A stretch of 64,000 bases of DNA from the NCBI RefSeq assembly GCF_023156195.1, contig NZ_JAKUKA010000001.1, positions 4,092,001-4,156,000 of the forward strand, given 5' to 3'. Both the position numbers and the translations under genes were made by a program. Source of the DNA: Chitinophaga sedimenti (GTDB lineage: Bacteria > Bacteroidota > Bacteroidia > Chitinophagales > Chitinophagaceae). Under the pieces are notes generated by a model. It saw nothing but the letters and a program-made list of their open reading frames with translations, had not been told where the DNA came from and did not search any database. Position 1 is the stretch's first letter. The number at the start of each line of letters is the position of its first letter. Positions 1-8,875 of this stretch are shown here, piece after piece.

Positions 1-334
1 TGTCGCCCGCTTGCCGCACTTTTACATAAGACATGTAATACTGGCTAATTTCTACCGCGTACGCAGCATCCCTTTCGATCGTTACGGGCAGGTGGTACCA
101 GAACGCTGCTTCCTGCTGTGCAGCCTTATGCTCCACCTTCAGCGCACCATCCGCCACCACATACTTAAACGGGCGATAGTCAAAACGGTTCATCGTACTT
201 TCAGCCGTGGTGTAATGGTCGGTGGTGGCCACCTTCCCTTCGAGGAAATCCGTGGCCAGCAAGCGGTTGTACAGGAACAAACCAGCGGGAAACATCGCTG
301 CAAAAACGACTAAAAGAATATTGCTCTTTTTCAT
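1..334 (-). CDS. Hypothetical membrane-anchored protein, 3' part missing
   Basis: An open frame starts at an ATG at 334 and runs off the window edge, giving about 111 visible residues. The N-terminus (MKKSNILLVVFAAMFPAGLF) is one hydrophobic helix that could be a signal anchor; the rest is polar and would be periplasmic. The start lies 2 bases after the stop of the GntR gene, so it is the fourth gene of the same operon (ATPase, permease, regulator, this gene). I do not recognise the family. By position it may be an accessory part of the ABC system, which is inference only. The opposite strand is also open here but has no visible domain. Confidence 0.6.
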   Translation of the reverse strand, partial: MKKSNILLVVFAAMFPAGLFLYNRLLATDFLEGKVATTDHYTTAESTMNRFDYRPFKYVVADGALKVEHKAAQQEAAFWYHLPVTIERDAAYAVEISQYYMSYVKVRQAGD

Positions 335-336
335 GA

Positions 337-714
337 TTACTGGTTTTGCTGTTTAGCTGCGCGGAAGGCATCGTAGCGACTTTTCAATTGGTCGAGCTCA
401 ATACCCAGCAGGTGCATTTTGTGAAAAAATACCGGGAGCTCTTCGGTGAGGAATTGTTCCCTTCGGAGGTCCGCCAGTTTGGTGAGGGCGGCCGGACTAA
501 CAAAATAGCCCATGCCGCGGCGGGTATAAATGATTTCCTGCAACTGCAGGTGTTCGTAAGCACGCATGATGGTATTAGGATTTACTTCCAGCGTTACGGC
601 CAGCTCCCTTACGGAAGGCACTTTGCCATCTGGCAACAGCTGCCCGAGCTGGATGCGGTCACATACGTAATCCGCAATCTGGAGATATATGGCTTGTGAT
701 TGATTGAATTGCAT
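337..714 (-). CDS. GntR-family transcriptional regulator, YtrA type
   Basis: A 125-residue regulator. Residues about 10-75 are a GntR winged helix-turn-helix (SVRELAVTLEVNPNTIMRAY, then a wing with RRGMGYFV). The short helical C-terminus without a ligand domain is typical of the YtrA subgroup, which usually sits in and represses ABC-transporter operons. It is the third gene of the operon, 7 bases after the permease. A perfect 10-bp inverted repeat overlapping the operon promoter (2446-2469) is its likely operator, so autoregulation is expected. The effector is unknown; cell-envelope stress is common for relatives. Confidence 0.9.
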   Translation of the reverse strand: MQFNQSQAIYLQIADYVCDRIQLGQLLPDGKVPSVRELAVTLEVNPNTIMRAYEHLQLQEIIYTRRGMGYFVSPAALTKLADLRREQFLTEELPVFFHKMHLLGIELDQLKSRYDAFRAAKQQNQ

Positions 715-721
715 AGCAGTA

Positions 722-1582
722 CTATAATTGCTGTTCTTTAAGCCGGAGCCATACGATATAAAGCACCAGGATTACACTCGTCAATACAAAACCGTTAAAC
801 AGTATAAACGACCGGGTTGAGAGCGTGGTGCGCACGTATACCGTTCGTCGCGGGGTATAACTGTCCTCCCCAACCTTTACATCCAGTTGGAAGGTGGCGT
901 CGCCCAGCGGATTGGAATTATCCAGTTTTGCGGCTATTATTTCGCGGCCGTACATCTTTACCTCTTCGGTAAGCGCGGGCTTTTCCGTGCCGATCATTTT
1001 CTTGAGCAGCGGTTGTGACAGTGCGGAACCGACAATCGCGATACAAATAAGCAGGCCGGCAGATATTAAAAATACATAACGACGGAAGCTCAGCGTAATT
1101 AATAACACTACTCCCTGTGCCAGCCAATAGAATATCAGGATAGAGAACAGGTCGGAAGCGGCTACATTTTTCAGTTGAAAACGGCTGGCATGATACTTCA
1201 TCTCCACCAATCTGGCGATGTAGAAATTACCGGCGAACAACAGTGCATAAACAACCGGGAAAAGCACCAGGCCGTATACCAGGGCCACGGCCAGCTTCTC
1301 TGTAGCGGAAGCGGGCGTCATCAACGTAAAAATAGCCTCCGATTTATGCTGGAAACGATTTAACAACCCTGAAGAAAAGATAGTGCCGCATAACAATAGA
1401 CCCAGGATAAACATAACGCCTACCGCAGCACTATCAAGTCCATAGTCGGCCGTAAACACCGTCAGCAGCATCAGGAATTGCAGTAACAGGCCCATGACGA
1501 GTATGCCTAACAGGTACAGCCGGCGTTCTTCTATCCACTGCTTTCGGAATAAGAGCTGAAATCTTTTGAATGAACTATTCAT
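722..1582 (-). CDS. ABC transporter permease-like membrane protein
   Basis: A 286-residue integral membrane protein. About six hydrophobic helices are visible: two near residues 20-70, two near 100-125, a pair near 150-190 and one at the C-terminus. An extracytoplasmic stretch of about 70 residues lies before the last helix. It follows the ATPase gene by 9 bases and precedes the GntR gene, as for the membrane subunit of a YtrA-type ABC system. The exported substrate cannot be told from sequence. It is intact, unlike the ATPase upstream. Confidence 0.75.
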   Translation of the reverse strand: MNSSFKRFQLLFRKQWIEERRLYLLGILVMGLLLQFLMLLTVFTADYGLDSAAVGVMFILGLLLCGTIFSSGLLNRFQHKSEAIFTLMTPASATEKLAVALVYGLVLFPVVYALLFAGNFYIARLVEMKYHASRFQLKNVAASDLFSILIFYWLAQGVVLLITLSFRRYVFLISAGLLICIAIVGSALSQPLLKKMIGTEKPALTEEVKMYGREIIAAKLDNSNPLGDATFQLDVKVGEDSYTPRRTVYVRTTLSTRSFILFNGFVLTSVILVLYIVWLRLKEQQL

Positions 1583-1591
1583 AGTACGGAA

Positions 1592-2427
1592 TTAGGCGTG
1601 AAATAATGAAAGCAGCTGTTGCTTTTCAGTCATCAGCGCGTTGAAGAAAATTTCCATATCGATGCGGGACGGGGTACCGGTGCGGTTAGGCGTAACCGTT
1701 ACATAACCTTTCAGCGCCCCTTCGTAATAAATCGGCCTTTCCCCTTCCTCCAGCGTCATCTGCTGGCGGAACAGCAATTTGTCCGATATCTCGTCTACCG
1801 ACGCGTTCAGCAACATCTGTTGTTCGTCCAGCACCAGGATGTGGTCAATAAGATTATCCAGGTCTTTCACCTGGTGGGTGCTCATGATCATAAGTTGATC
1901 GTCCTGCAGCGTACCGGCGATCACTTTGCGAAACTGGCGTTTGGAGGGAATGTCAAGACCATTGGTGGGTTCGTCCGGGAGCAACAGCTTTGCACGGGTA
2001 GCCAGGGCAAAACTGATCATCACCTTTTTGCCTGTCCAAAACTGAGCCCGGCCAGTCCTGCATCGGCGGATACTTCGAACAGTTCGAGGTAATTGTAAAA
2101 GGCGGGCTTGTCGAATGTTGGATAAAAGGCGGCATCTACGGCAACCAGTTGGGCAATGGTGATGTTAGGCACCTGGAAAGTTTCTGGCAGGATAAATACC
2201 TGTTGCAGGAAGGCCGGCTTACGCTGCCCGGGATTATAGCCCAGGACGTCGATGCTGCCTGCCTTGGGGAACAGGAGGCCGCAGATGATGTGCATCAGGC
2301 TGCTTTTTCCGGCGCCGTTACGTCCGAGCAGGCCGTAAATGCGGCCGGGCTGGAGTGCCAGGTTAACCTCATCCAGTACGGGTGCACCTTTCCGGTAGTG
2401 AAAACTCAGGTGGTTAAGGGAAATCAT
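1592..2427 (-). CDS. ABC transporter ATP-binding protein (one-base frameshift)
   Basis: A single-domain ATPase of about 278 residues, split by a frameshift near 2025-2029. The N-terminal part holds Walker A (GRNGAGKSS) and the start of the signature (LSFGQ); the second part holds Walker B, the D-loop (PTNGLD) and the H-loop (STHQ). The break falls in a run of five T (A on the coding strand); adding one A reads GQAKKVMISF and joins the parts without loss. Walker B reads LLLPDEP, with proline where nearly all relatives have leucine (codon CCG instead of CTG). It is the first gene of the operon and should energise the permease that follows. Confidence 0.85.
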
Positions 2428-2445
2428 TTATATTGGCTTTAGGTT

Positions 2446-2469
2446 ACTGTACTAGTTTGCTAGTACAGT
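2446..2469. promoter_or_regulatory. Palindromic operator of the GntR/ABC operon
   Basis: ACTGTACTAG, a 4-base spacer, then CTAGTACAGT form a perfect 10-bp inverted repeat 19 bases upstream of the ATPase start. It lies just downstream of the predicted -7 box, over the expected transcription start, where a repressor would block initiation. GntR/YtrA regulators bind short palindromes rich in GTAC/TAGT steps, and such a gene is in the operon. Confidence 0.7.
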
Positions 2470-2470
2470 G

Positions 2471-2500
2471 TAAAGGTAGCAATAAAATTGATTGTGCAAA
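2471..2500 (-). promoter_or_regulatory. Bacteroidota-type promoter of the ABC/GntR operon
   Basis: On the minus strand TTTG (2500-2497) and TACCTTTA (2478-2471) are separated by 18 bases. They fit the Bacteroidota -33 TTG and -7 TAnnTTTG pattern except for the last base. The predicted start of transcription falls inside the adjoining palindrome. Confidence 0.6.
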
Positions 2501-2535
2501 GTTTTTTTGGGAATCAGCTGTGAAGGGAGATCGTC

Positions 2536-2629
2536 TATGGATCCTATATGCATCCTATAAGGGGTACCAATACCGGCTTGAGTTTCCGGCGACGAGCATA
2601 TAGGATGCATATAGGATCCATATAGGATC
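2536..2629. repeat. 11-bp repeat array with a 24-bp perfect inverted repeat
   Basis: Three direct tandem copies of CATATAGGAT(G/C) lie at 2597-2607, 2608-2618 and 2619-2629. Two inverted copies lie at about 2540-2550 and 2551-2561. As a result 2536-2559 is a perfect 24-bp inverted match of 2599-2622 across a 39-base spacer. The 11-bp period is close to one helical turn. It sits between the glyA terminator and the promoter of the GntR/ABC operon. Confidence 0.8.
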
Positions 2630-2642
2630 TATAATGGGAGTA

Positions 2643-2677
2643 ATAAAAAAAGCCGGCTTCCAAAAGAAACCGGCTTC
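2643..2677 (-). terminator. Intrinsic terminator of glyA
   Basis: On the minus strand AAGCCGG ... CCGGCTT forms a stem followed by a run of seven T. It starts about 20 bases after the glyA stop. Confidence 0.8.
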
Positions 2678-2697
2678 GATAACATAACGCGTACAAC

Positions 2698-3973
2698 CTA
2701 CATTTCGGGGTACAGCGGGAATTGTTTCATGAACTCGTTCACCTCACCGCGCACTTTCGCGATGGTGGTTTCGTTGTCGGCGTCCATCAGCAGGCGGTCG
2801 ATCCACTCTACGATATTGCTCATGTGGTCTTCTTTCAGGCCGCGGGTAGTGATCGCGGGCACACCTACACGAATACCGGAGGTAACGAAAGGAGATTTAT
2901 CATCGAACGGCACCATGTTTTTGTTCACGGTGATGTCGGCTTTCACGAGCACCTGCTCGGCTTTTTTACCGGAGATATTCTTGTTGCGCAGGTCGATGAG
3001 GATCAGGTGGTTGTCGGTACCGCCGGATACCATCTGGTAACCTTTGGCCATAAACGCTTTCGCGAAGGCTTGTGAGTTACGCAGCATTTGTTTGGCGTAA
3101 GCATCGTACTCGTCGGTCAGGATCTCGAAGAAAGATACCGCTTTGGCCGCGATCACGTGTTCGAGCGGACCGCCCTGGATACCGGGGAATACAGCGGTAT
3201 CGAGCAGAGAGCTCATCATGCGGATTTCGCCTTTCGGGGTTTTGAGACCGAATGGGTTCTCGAAATCTTTACCCAGCATGATCATACCGCCACGGGGACC
3301 GCGCAGTGTTTTATGAGTAGTAGTGGTAACAAAATGGCAATGTGCGAACGGGGAGTTCAGCAGACCTTTCGCGATCAGGCCGGCAGGGTGTGCGATATCG
3401 GCCAGTACGAAGGCGCCAACTTTATCGGCGATCTCGCGGATGCGTTTGTAATCCCAGTCACGGCTGTAGGCAGATGCACCACAGATGATCAGTTTGGGTC
3501 TTTCGGCGAGGGCTACCTGCTCCATTACATCGTATTCAACCAGGCCGGTTTCTTTGTTCACACCGTAAAACAGCGGCTGGTACAATTTACCGGAGAAGTT
3601 TACAGACGAACCGTGTGTCAGGTGACCGCCCATGCTGAGGTCCAGGCCCAGGATTTTATCGCCGGACTGGAGGATAGCCAGCATTACAGCTGCGTTGGCC
3701 TGTGCGCCGGAGTGAGGCTGAACGTTGGCATATTCCACACCAAAGATCTGTTTAGCCCTGTCGATGGCCAGCTGTTCGCTGAGGTCCACCACTTCACAAC
3801 CGCCGTAGTACCTGCGACCAGGATATCCTTCTGCGTACTTGTTGGTCATCACATTACCCATGGCCTGCATTACCGGAGGCTGGTAAAGTTCTCAGAAGCA
3901 ATCAGTTCAATGCCATGGCGCTGTCTTTCCAGTTCTGGCTAATGATATCGAATATTTGCTGGTCTCTTTGCAT
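2698..3973 (-). CDS. glyA: Serine hydroxymethyltransferase (two one-base frameshifts near the start)
   Basis: PLP enzyme interconverting serine and glycine with transfer of a one-carbon unit to tetrahydrofolate; cytosolic. About 425 residues after correction, the usual length. Family motifs include YAEGYPGRRYYGG, the lysine loop TTTTHKTLRGPRGG and SGIRVGVPA. The true start is the ATG at 3973 (MQRDQQIFDIISQ); two bases are missing within the first 110 bases. Restoring them gives the conserved stretch ERQRHGIELIASENFTS and then VMQAMGN. A TAATTTTG box lies just upstream and a terminator follows, so it is monocistronic. Confidence 0.95.
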
Positions 3974-3990
3974 GCTGCTAAAATTTGCCG

Positions 3991-3998
3991 CAAAATTA
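3991..3998 (-). promoter_or_regulatory. -7 promoter box of glyA
   Basis: On the minus strand TAATTTTG matches the Bacteroidota -7 consensus TAnnTTTG and lies 18 bases before the glyA ATG. No distal box at the ideal 19-base distance is obvious; a TTTG lies 14 bases upstream. Confidence 0.4.
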
Positions 3999-4187
3999 AC
4001 AAGTATTTATTTCAAATGCTAATCTTTCAAATACAGCCTGCTGGCCTTTTTCACATGAGGATATTTTCCATATATTACAACCCTTTACCGCCGGGCAAAA
4101 GCAGTAATTCAGCAATTTATAGTAATTTGGGCCGGATTTCGAACAGAGAGTCATTAAGGCGCCAAGTCAGTATAATCTAAATCATCA

Positions 4188-5180
4188 ATGAAAGCAATCA
4201 TACCGGTAGCCGGAGCTGGCACCAAGCTCCGACCGCATACATATACGCAACCTAAAGCCCTTATTCCCTTAGCTGGCAAAACCATTCTCAGTATTATCAT
4301 AGACCAGCTGGTGGAAGCAGGTATCTCGGAATTCGTGTTCGTGGTCGGCTACCTGGGCGAAAAGATCCAGCACTACGTAGAAAAGAAATATCCCACGCTT
4401 ACCTGCCACTTTGTACAGCAGAACAGCCGCGAAGGCACCGGACACGCCATCCTGCTCACCCGCGAAGTTGTTGGCACCGACGAAATCCTTATCGTGCTCG
4501 GCGATACCATCGTAGAAACCGACCTGAAGGAAATTATCGCCGCCCCCGTATCGCAATTGTGTGTAAAGAAAGTGGACGATCCCCGCAACTTCGGCGTAGC
4601 CGAGATGCTGGACAGCGGTAACATTTCCCGCGTAGTGGAGAAGCCACAAATACCTAAATCGAACCTCGCCCTGGTGGGCGTATATAAAATACGCGAAACG
4701 GCACAGCTGTACAGCTGCCTGGAAGATAACTACCAGCGACAGATCAAGTCGCACGACGAGTTTCAGCTTACAGATGCGCTGGAATGCATGATCCAGCACG
4801 GCGTGAAGTTCAACGCATTCAAAGTGGCCAACTGGTTCGACTGCGGCCGTAAAGACACGCTGCTCGACACCAACGCCACCCTGCTCAAAAAATACAAGGC
4901 CGCCAACAACCCGGTACTTCCTTACGAAAATACCATCATCATTCCTCCCGTGAGCATTGGTGAAGGCTGCAATATCAAAAACTCCATCATCGGTCCCAAT
5001 GTGGCCATTGGCGATAACACGGTGGTGAGTTATTCTATCGTAAAAGACTCCATCATCGGTTCTTTCAGCAACCTGTACGAAGTAGTACTGAAGTCGTCGC
5101 TGATAGGCAGCGACGCCAACATCCGCGGCCTTAGCCAGAGCCTTAACATCGGCGATAATACAGAAATCGATCTCGGATAA
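4188..5180 (+). CDS. Sugar-phosphate nucleotidyltransferase with left-handed beta-helix tail
   Basis: A 330-residue protein. Residues 1-235 are a nucleotidyltransferase domain starting with AIIPVAGAGTKLRPHT, the NTP-binding loop (family usual GxGTxLRPxT). The C-terminal 80 residues are hexapeptide repeats of a left-handed beta helix (IGEGCNIKNSIIGPNVAIGD). It should activate a sugar 1-phosphate with dTTP or UTP to make an NDP-sugar for surface polysaccharides; the exact sugar cannot be told, and glucose-1-phosphate thymidylyltransferase-like is the nearest guess. It stands alone and ends in a strong terminator. Confidence 0.85.
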   Translation: MKAIIPVAGAGTKLRPHTYTQPKALIPLAGKTILSIIIDQLVEAGISEFVFVVGYLGEKIQHYVEKKYPTLTCHFVQQNSREGTGHAILLTREVVGTDEILIVLGDTIVETDLKEIIAAPVSQLCVKKVDDPRNFGVAEMLDSGNISRVVEKPQIPKSNLALVGVYKIRETAQLYSCLEDNYQRQIKSHDEFQLTDALECMIQHGVKFNAFKVANWFDCGRKDTLLDTNATLLKKYKAANNPVLPYENTIIIPPVSIGEGCNIKNSIIGPNVAIGDNTVVSYSIVKDSIIGSFSNLYEVVLKSSLIGSDANIRGLSQSLNIGDNTEIDLG

Positions 5181-5201
5181 ATCCCTGCCTTAAATGCATT
5201 G

Positions 5202-5235
5202 AAGGACCGCTTCGTTGTACGAAGCGGTCCTTTTT
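5202..5235 (+). terminator. Intrinsic terminator after the nucleotidyltransferase
   Basis: A perfect 14-bp stem (AAGGACCGCTTCGT with ACGAAGCGGTCCTT), a TGT loop and a T run. It argues that the next gene starts at the ATG at 5250 and not at the in-frame ATG at 5199 inside the terminator region. Confidence 0.9.
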
Positions 5236-5249
5236 CGTTACATTTAAAG

Positions 5250-6191
5250 ATGAACAACCGTATCACCCAACTCTTTCATATCGACTACCCGATCATCCAG
5301 GCCGGCATGATCTGGGCCAGCGGCTGGCGACTGGCCAGCGCGGTCAGCAACGCCGGAGGACTGGGCCTGCTGGGCGCGGGCAGCATGTATCCGCATGTAT
5401 TACGCGAGCACATCCAAAAATGTAAGGCAGCTACCGATAAACCATTTGGTGTAAACCTGCCCCTCCTTTACCCGGACATCGATCAACATATACAGATCAT
5501 ACAGGAAGAAGGTGTAAAGATCGTTTTCACCTCTGCGGGCAATCCCAAAACCTGGACGCCGGTACTTAAGGCCGCAGGCATCACGGTGGTACACGTAGTT
5601 TCCAGCTCCAAATTCGCACTTAAAAGCCAGGATGCAGGGGTAGATGCCGTGGTGGCCGAAGGCTTCGAAGCCGGCGGTCATAATGGCCGCGAAGAAACTA
5701 CCACTATGGTACTGATACCGGCCGTGCGCGATGCCATACACATTCCATTAATCGCCGCAGGCGGTATAGGCGACGGCCGGGCTATGGCCGCTGCATTTGC
5801 ATTGGGCGCCGAAGGGGTGCAGGTAGGCAGCCGCTTCGTAGCTACGCCCGAGGCTTCTTCGCATATCAACTTTAAGCAAGCCGTAGTACAAGCGCAGGAA
5901 GGCGACACCCTCTTGTCGATGAAAAAGCTCACACCTGTGCGCCTACTGAAGAACGACTTTTATGAGGCGGTACGCGAAGCGGAAGCCGGCGGCGCTACGC
6001 CGGAAGCATTACAAACGTTGCTGGGCAGGGGGCGCGCGAAGAAAGGAATGTTCGAGGGAGCGCTCGAAGAGGGGGAGCTGGAAATCGGGCAGGTAAGCGC
6101 TTTGGTCAAAGACATTCGCCCGGCAGCGCAGGTGGTGCAGGAAATATGGGAAGGATTCCTCCAAACCAGCAAGCGACTCAGCACATTATAA
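5250..6191 (+). CDS. Nitronate monooxygenase / FMN-dependent 2-nitropropane dioxygenase family
   Basis: A 313-residue TIM-barrel flavoprotein. MNNRITQLFHIDYPIIQAGM is the typical family opening; other marks are GFEAGGHNGR, AAGGIGDGR and GAEGVQVGSRF, which bind FMN phosphate. The family oxidises alkyl nitronates such as propionate-3-nitronate using O2; close relatives include the enoyl-ACP reductase FabK, so that role is an alternative. The start at 5250 excludes the upstream terminator. A hairpin follows the stop, so it looks monocistronic. Confidence 0.85.
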   Translation: MNNRITQLFHIDYPIIQAGMIWASGWRLASAVSNAGGLGLLGAGSMYPHVLREHIQKCKAATDKPFGVNLPLLYPDIDQHIQIIQEEGVKIVFTSAGNPKTWTPVLKAAGITVVHVVSSSKFALKSQDAGVDAVVAEGFEAGGHNGREETTTMVLIPAVRDAIHIPLIAAGGIGDGRAMAAAFALGAEGVQVGSRFVATPEASSHINFKQAVVQAQEGDTLLSMKKLTPVRLLKNDFYEAVREAEAGGATPEALQTLLGRGRAKKGMFEGALEEGELEIGQVSALVKDIRPAAQVVQEIWEGFLQTSKRLSTL

Positions 6192-6197
6192 ATAAGA

Positions 6198-6228
6198 AAA
6201 GCCTCGCAGCATGACGCTGCAAGGCTTT
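6198..6228. terminator. Bidirectional terminator hairpin
   Basis: AAAGCCT-C-GCAGC pairs with GCTGC-A-AGGCTTT around a 5-base loop, with A/T-rich flanks on both sides. It separates the plus-strand monooxygenase from the converging minus-strand TlpA operon. Confidence 0.7.
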
Positions 6229-6280
6229 CTCAGGGTTCTCTAAATGGCTTTGTTGTTTTTTTTTTGCGATGAATCTAAAC

Positions 6281-7430
6281 TCAATTGGAGATCACCTCTT
6301 CTAATTTCTTCTGCAATTCCTCACCACGAAGGTTCTTCGCAATTATTTTGCCGGTCGGGTCTATCAGGTAATTAGTAGGCACGCCGCGTACGCCGTACAT
6401 GCGCGCTACGTTGTTATCCCAGTACTTCAGGTCGGATACGTGGGTCCATGCGCTCAGCCCATCCTGTTCGATCGCTTTCAGCCAGGCCGCTTTGTTGCCT
6501 TCTTTATCCAGCGACACGCTCAGCACCGTAAAGTTTTTATCCTTAAACTGGTTGAACGCTTTTACGACAAACGGGTTCTCCTGGCGGCAAGGCCCGCACC
6601 AGCTGGCCCAGAAGTCGAGTAAAATATACTTACCACGGAAGTCGGACAACTTTACCGGTTTGTCATTTACATCGTTCTGTGTAAAGTCCGGCGCCTGTTT
6701 ACCTTCTATCAACGCCTTTTCTTTATTCATTGCTTCCGCAAATTCACGACCAGCGGGTGTCATGCGCAGCTCGTCGCTCAAACTGCTGAACAGCGGTTCA
6801 ATTACCGTCATGTCCATATTGTTCATCACCGACACTTCCTTCAATGCTACGAGACTAAAGAAAGAAGATGGATTTTCCTGTATGAACTTCGCCTGCAATG
6901 CTTTCTTTTCATTGATAGCAGCGCGGAAACGGGCATCCAGTTTTTACGGAATTCCTCCTCCCCTTTCTGCTCATCCGGCACCGCGTTAAAATCGCGATTA
7001 ATACCGGCCATGGCAGAATCGAATGCGGAGATGTACGCTTTGTAACGATCGTACTCCTTGTTCAGCGGCGACACTACTTTCGCATCATCCAGCCGCGTTA
7101 CACCTGCTATACTGATGTTGCCGGGTTCCGGTACAGCAGGTGCCTGTCCATGTTCATCATGCCCTGCGCACCCATGCCTTCACCGGTGTGGTCCAGCACC
7201 ATCATGGCCAGCACGGGAGCTTTCACCGTACCCTTAAACTGGAATGTCCCGTTCTTCAGCACTACCGAATCCAGGGTAGACACGCCATTTTCTCTTTTAT
7301 CGAGATAAGCCTTTACAGGAGCATTCAGTTTGCCGATCTTTCCTTTTATCACAAACGCTTTTTCCTGTGCGAAAGTTATCGCGGGAAGAGCGCATAACGC
7401 GGTGATCACCAGTCGTCTCATTTGCTTCAT
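6281..7430 (-). CDS. TlpA-like thiol:disulfide oxidoreductase with DUF4369 domain (two frameshifts)
   Basis: About 383 residues after correction. A signal peptide (MKQMRRLVITALCALPAITF) precedes a DUF4369-like beta domain (residues about 25-120), a helical linker and a C-terminal thioredoxin fold with the redox motif WASWCGPCRQE and the cis-proline loop GVRGVPTNY. It should act in the periplasm. One base is missing near 7133 (restored: LEPGNISIAGVTRLDDAKVV) and one near 6930. It is the last gene of the SusC/SusD operon, 18 bases after the PKD-like gene, a frequent arrangement in Chitinophagaceae. Confidence 0.85.
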
Positions 7431-7448
7431 TTAATTTTGTTGTAATAG

Positions 7449-8857
7449 CTATTCACGTACAGCCACATCTTTCGGGCTGCCCGGTATTCCCTCTATCTTT
7501 TTGATGAAAGCACCATTGCGGCCGGTGCTGATATCGAGATAAGTCACCGTACCCTCGGTACCTACCAGCATCAGGTCGCCATTGTTCAGCACTTTGATCA
7601 TGGTGACTGTTTTACCGCCAAAGTCGGTGGCCAGCTGCCTGATCTCATCGTTGAGCGGATTGTAGCGATAAATTTTATCATCCGCACTGAAGTAGAAATC
7701 TTTCTCGATACCTTTCGCCCATACCGTATTGGCTTTAATGCGGCCATTCAGCGGAGAGGTACGTGCCTTACGGGCGCGGAAAATATCGGAGCTGTTAAAG
7801 TTTACACTGAAGTACAGTTCTTTGATTTTTATTCCCGCACTGTCCATAAACGCATACATATCATCATCCGTAAAACGTTCCATGTGCACCAGGCTCATTT
7901 TTAAGTTTTTCGGGTTGAAGAGGGAGTCGCGTACGGTGTACGTTGTATCGATGTAAGATCTGCCGGCGAAACGAATAAAGGCCTGGCGGGTATTGTCATA
8001 ACCCAGGATGTACGACTGCGCTTCGGTCATATTATCGAGCACCATCGGGCCTACATTGTAACGACCATTCACGGGTGCGCCGAGGAAACCAAAATAAGTG
8101 GCGAAAGGAGCAGTTTCAAAAGCACCGAAATAAATCTTATTGTTGATTATGGCCATCAGCGTACCGTCGTTCAGCACTTTAAAGTTTCCATTATCGAAGC
8201 TCTCGGGCGGACCAAAGAAGAAATCTTTCAGGAAACGGGTACGGCGAAGCGTGGCAACATCCAGCTGCACGGCGCCGGTCTTATAAGTAAGCCAGTAGGA
8301 AGAAATAGCACCGTTGTTGTAATACAGACTGCGCATTACGTTGATCTGCTGCGCATTCGGCGGCAGGTCTTCTCCGTTCATCGCTTTATACAAATCAGCC
8401 TGCAAAGAACCATCCACCTTTACAAAAGAAAAGTGAGACTTATCTGCGCTGGAGCTCAGCACCATCAGCCCTTTGGTAAACTCTGTATTACCCGGATACC
8501 GAAGTTGTAGAAGTATTTCATACCATTGGAACTATCGGTCAGGATCATCAATGCAGGATAATACTTTGCACCCAGACCAAATACCATGCGCAGCGATTTA
8601 CCATCGTACTCGTACGACCTCATTTCGTCAGACACCATGATTTTCCAGTGGCAGGAGTAGTTGGCTTTACCGGAGGCCAGTTTCACTTCCGGCGTGATGA
8701 TAAGACTATCGCCTACCATGGCCTGAAACGTACTGTCTACCAGTTTTAACACCACAGGATCCGGCACCTCTTTGTAATCGTAATCGCCGAGATCGCGGGA
8801 GCAGGCTGCCATCAAAAGCAATGCACCTGCCGCTATAAACATTGATAATTTCTTCAT
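7449..8857 (-). CDS. PKD-like family lipoprotein of the SusC/SusD operon (one frameshift)
   Basis: About 469 residues. The lipoprotein signal MKKLSMFIAAGALLLMAACS has a lipobox ending in Cys, so the protein is probably on the cell surface. The first 130 residues resemble the PKD-like domain seen beside SusD genes (GDYDYKEVPDPVVLKL opening); the rest is repetitive and probably a beta-propeller. One base is missing near 8475; restoring it gives TEFTKGLMVLSSSADKS. It lies 18 bases after the DUF4843 gene. Function is inferred from context: binding or handling of the ligand imported by SusC/SusD. Confidence 0.75.
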
Positions 8858-8875
8858 GAAAAATGATTTGATTGA

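Noticed and set aside
11..313. 100-codon plus-strand open frame at the window start
   Set aside because: The minus strand holds a better gene that continues the operon (2-base spacing, membrane helix).
2536..2629. CRISPR array or insertion-sequence ends
   Set aside because: The units are 11 bp with no unique spacers, and there is no transposase or target-site duplication nearby.
3088..3942. 284-codon open frame on the plus strand
   Set aside because: It lies opposite glyA, which has unmistakable motifs. The peptide has no domain and is an antisense artefact of GC-rich codon use.
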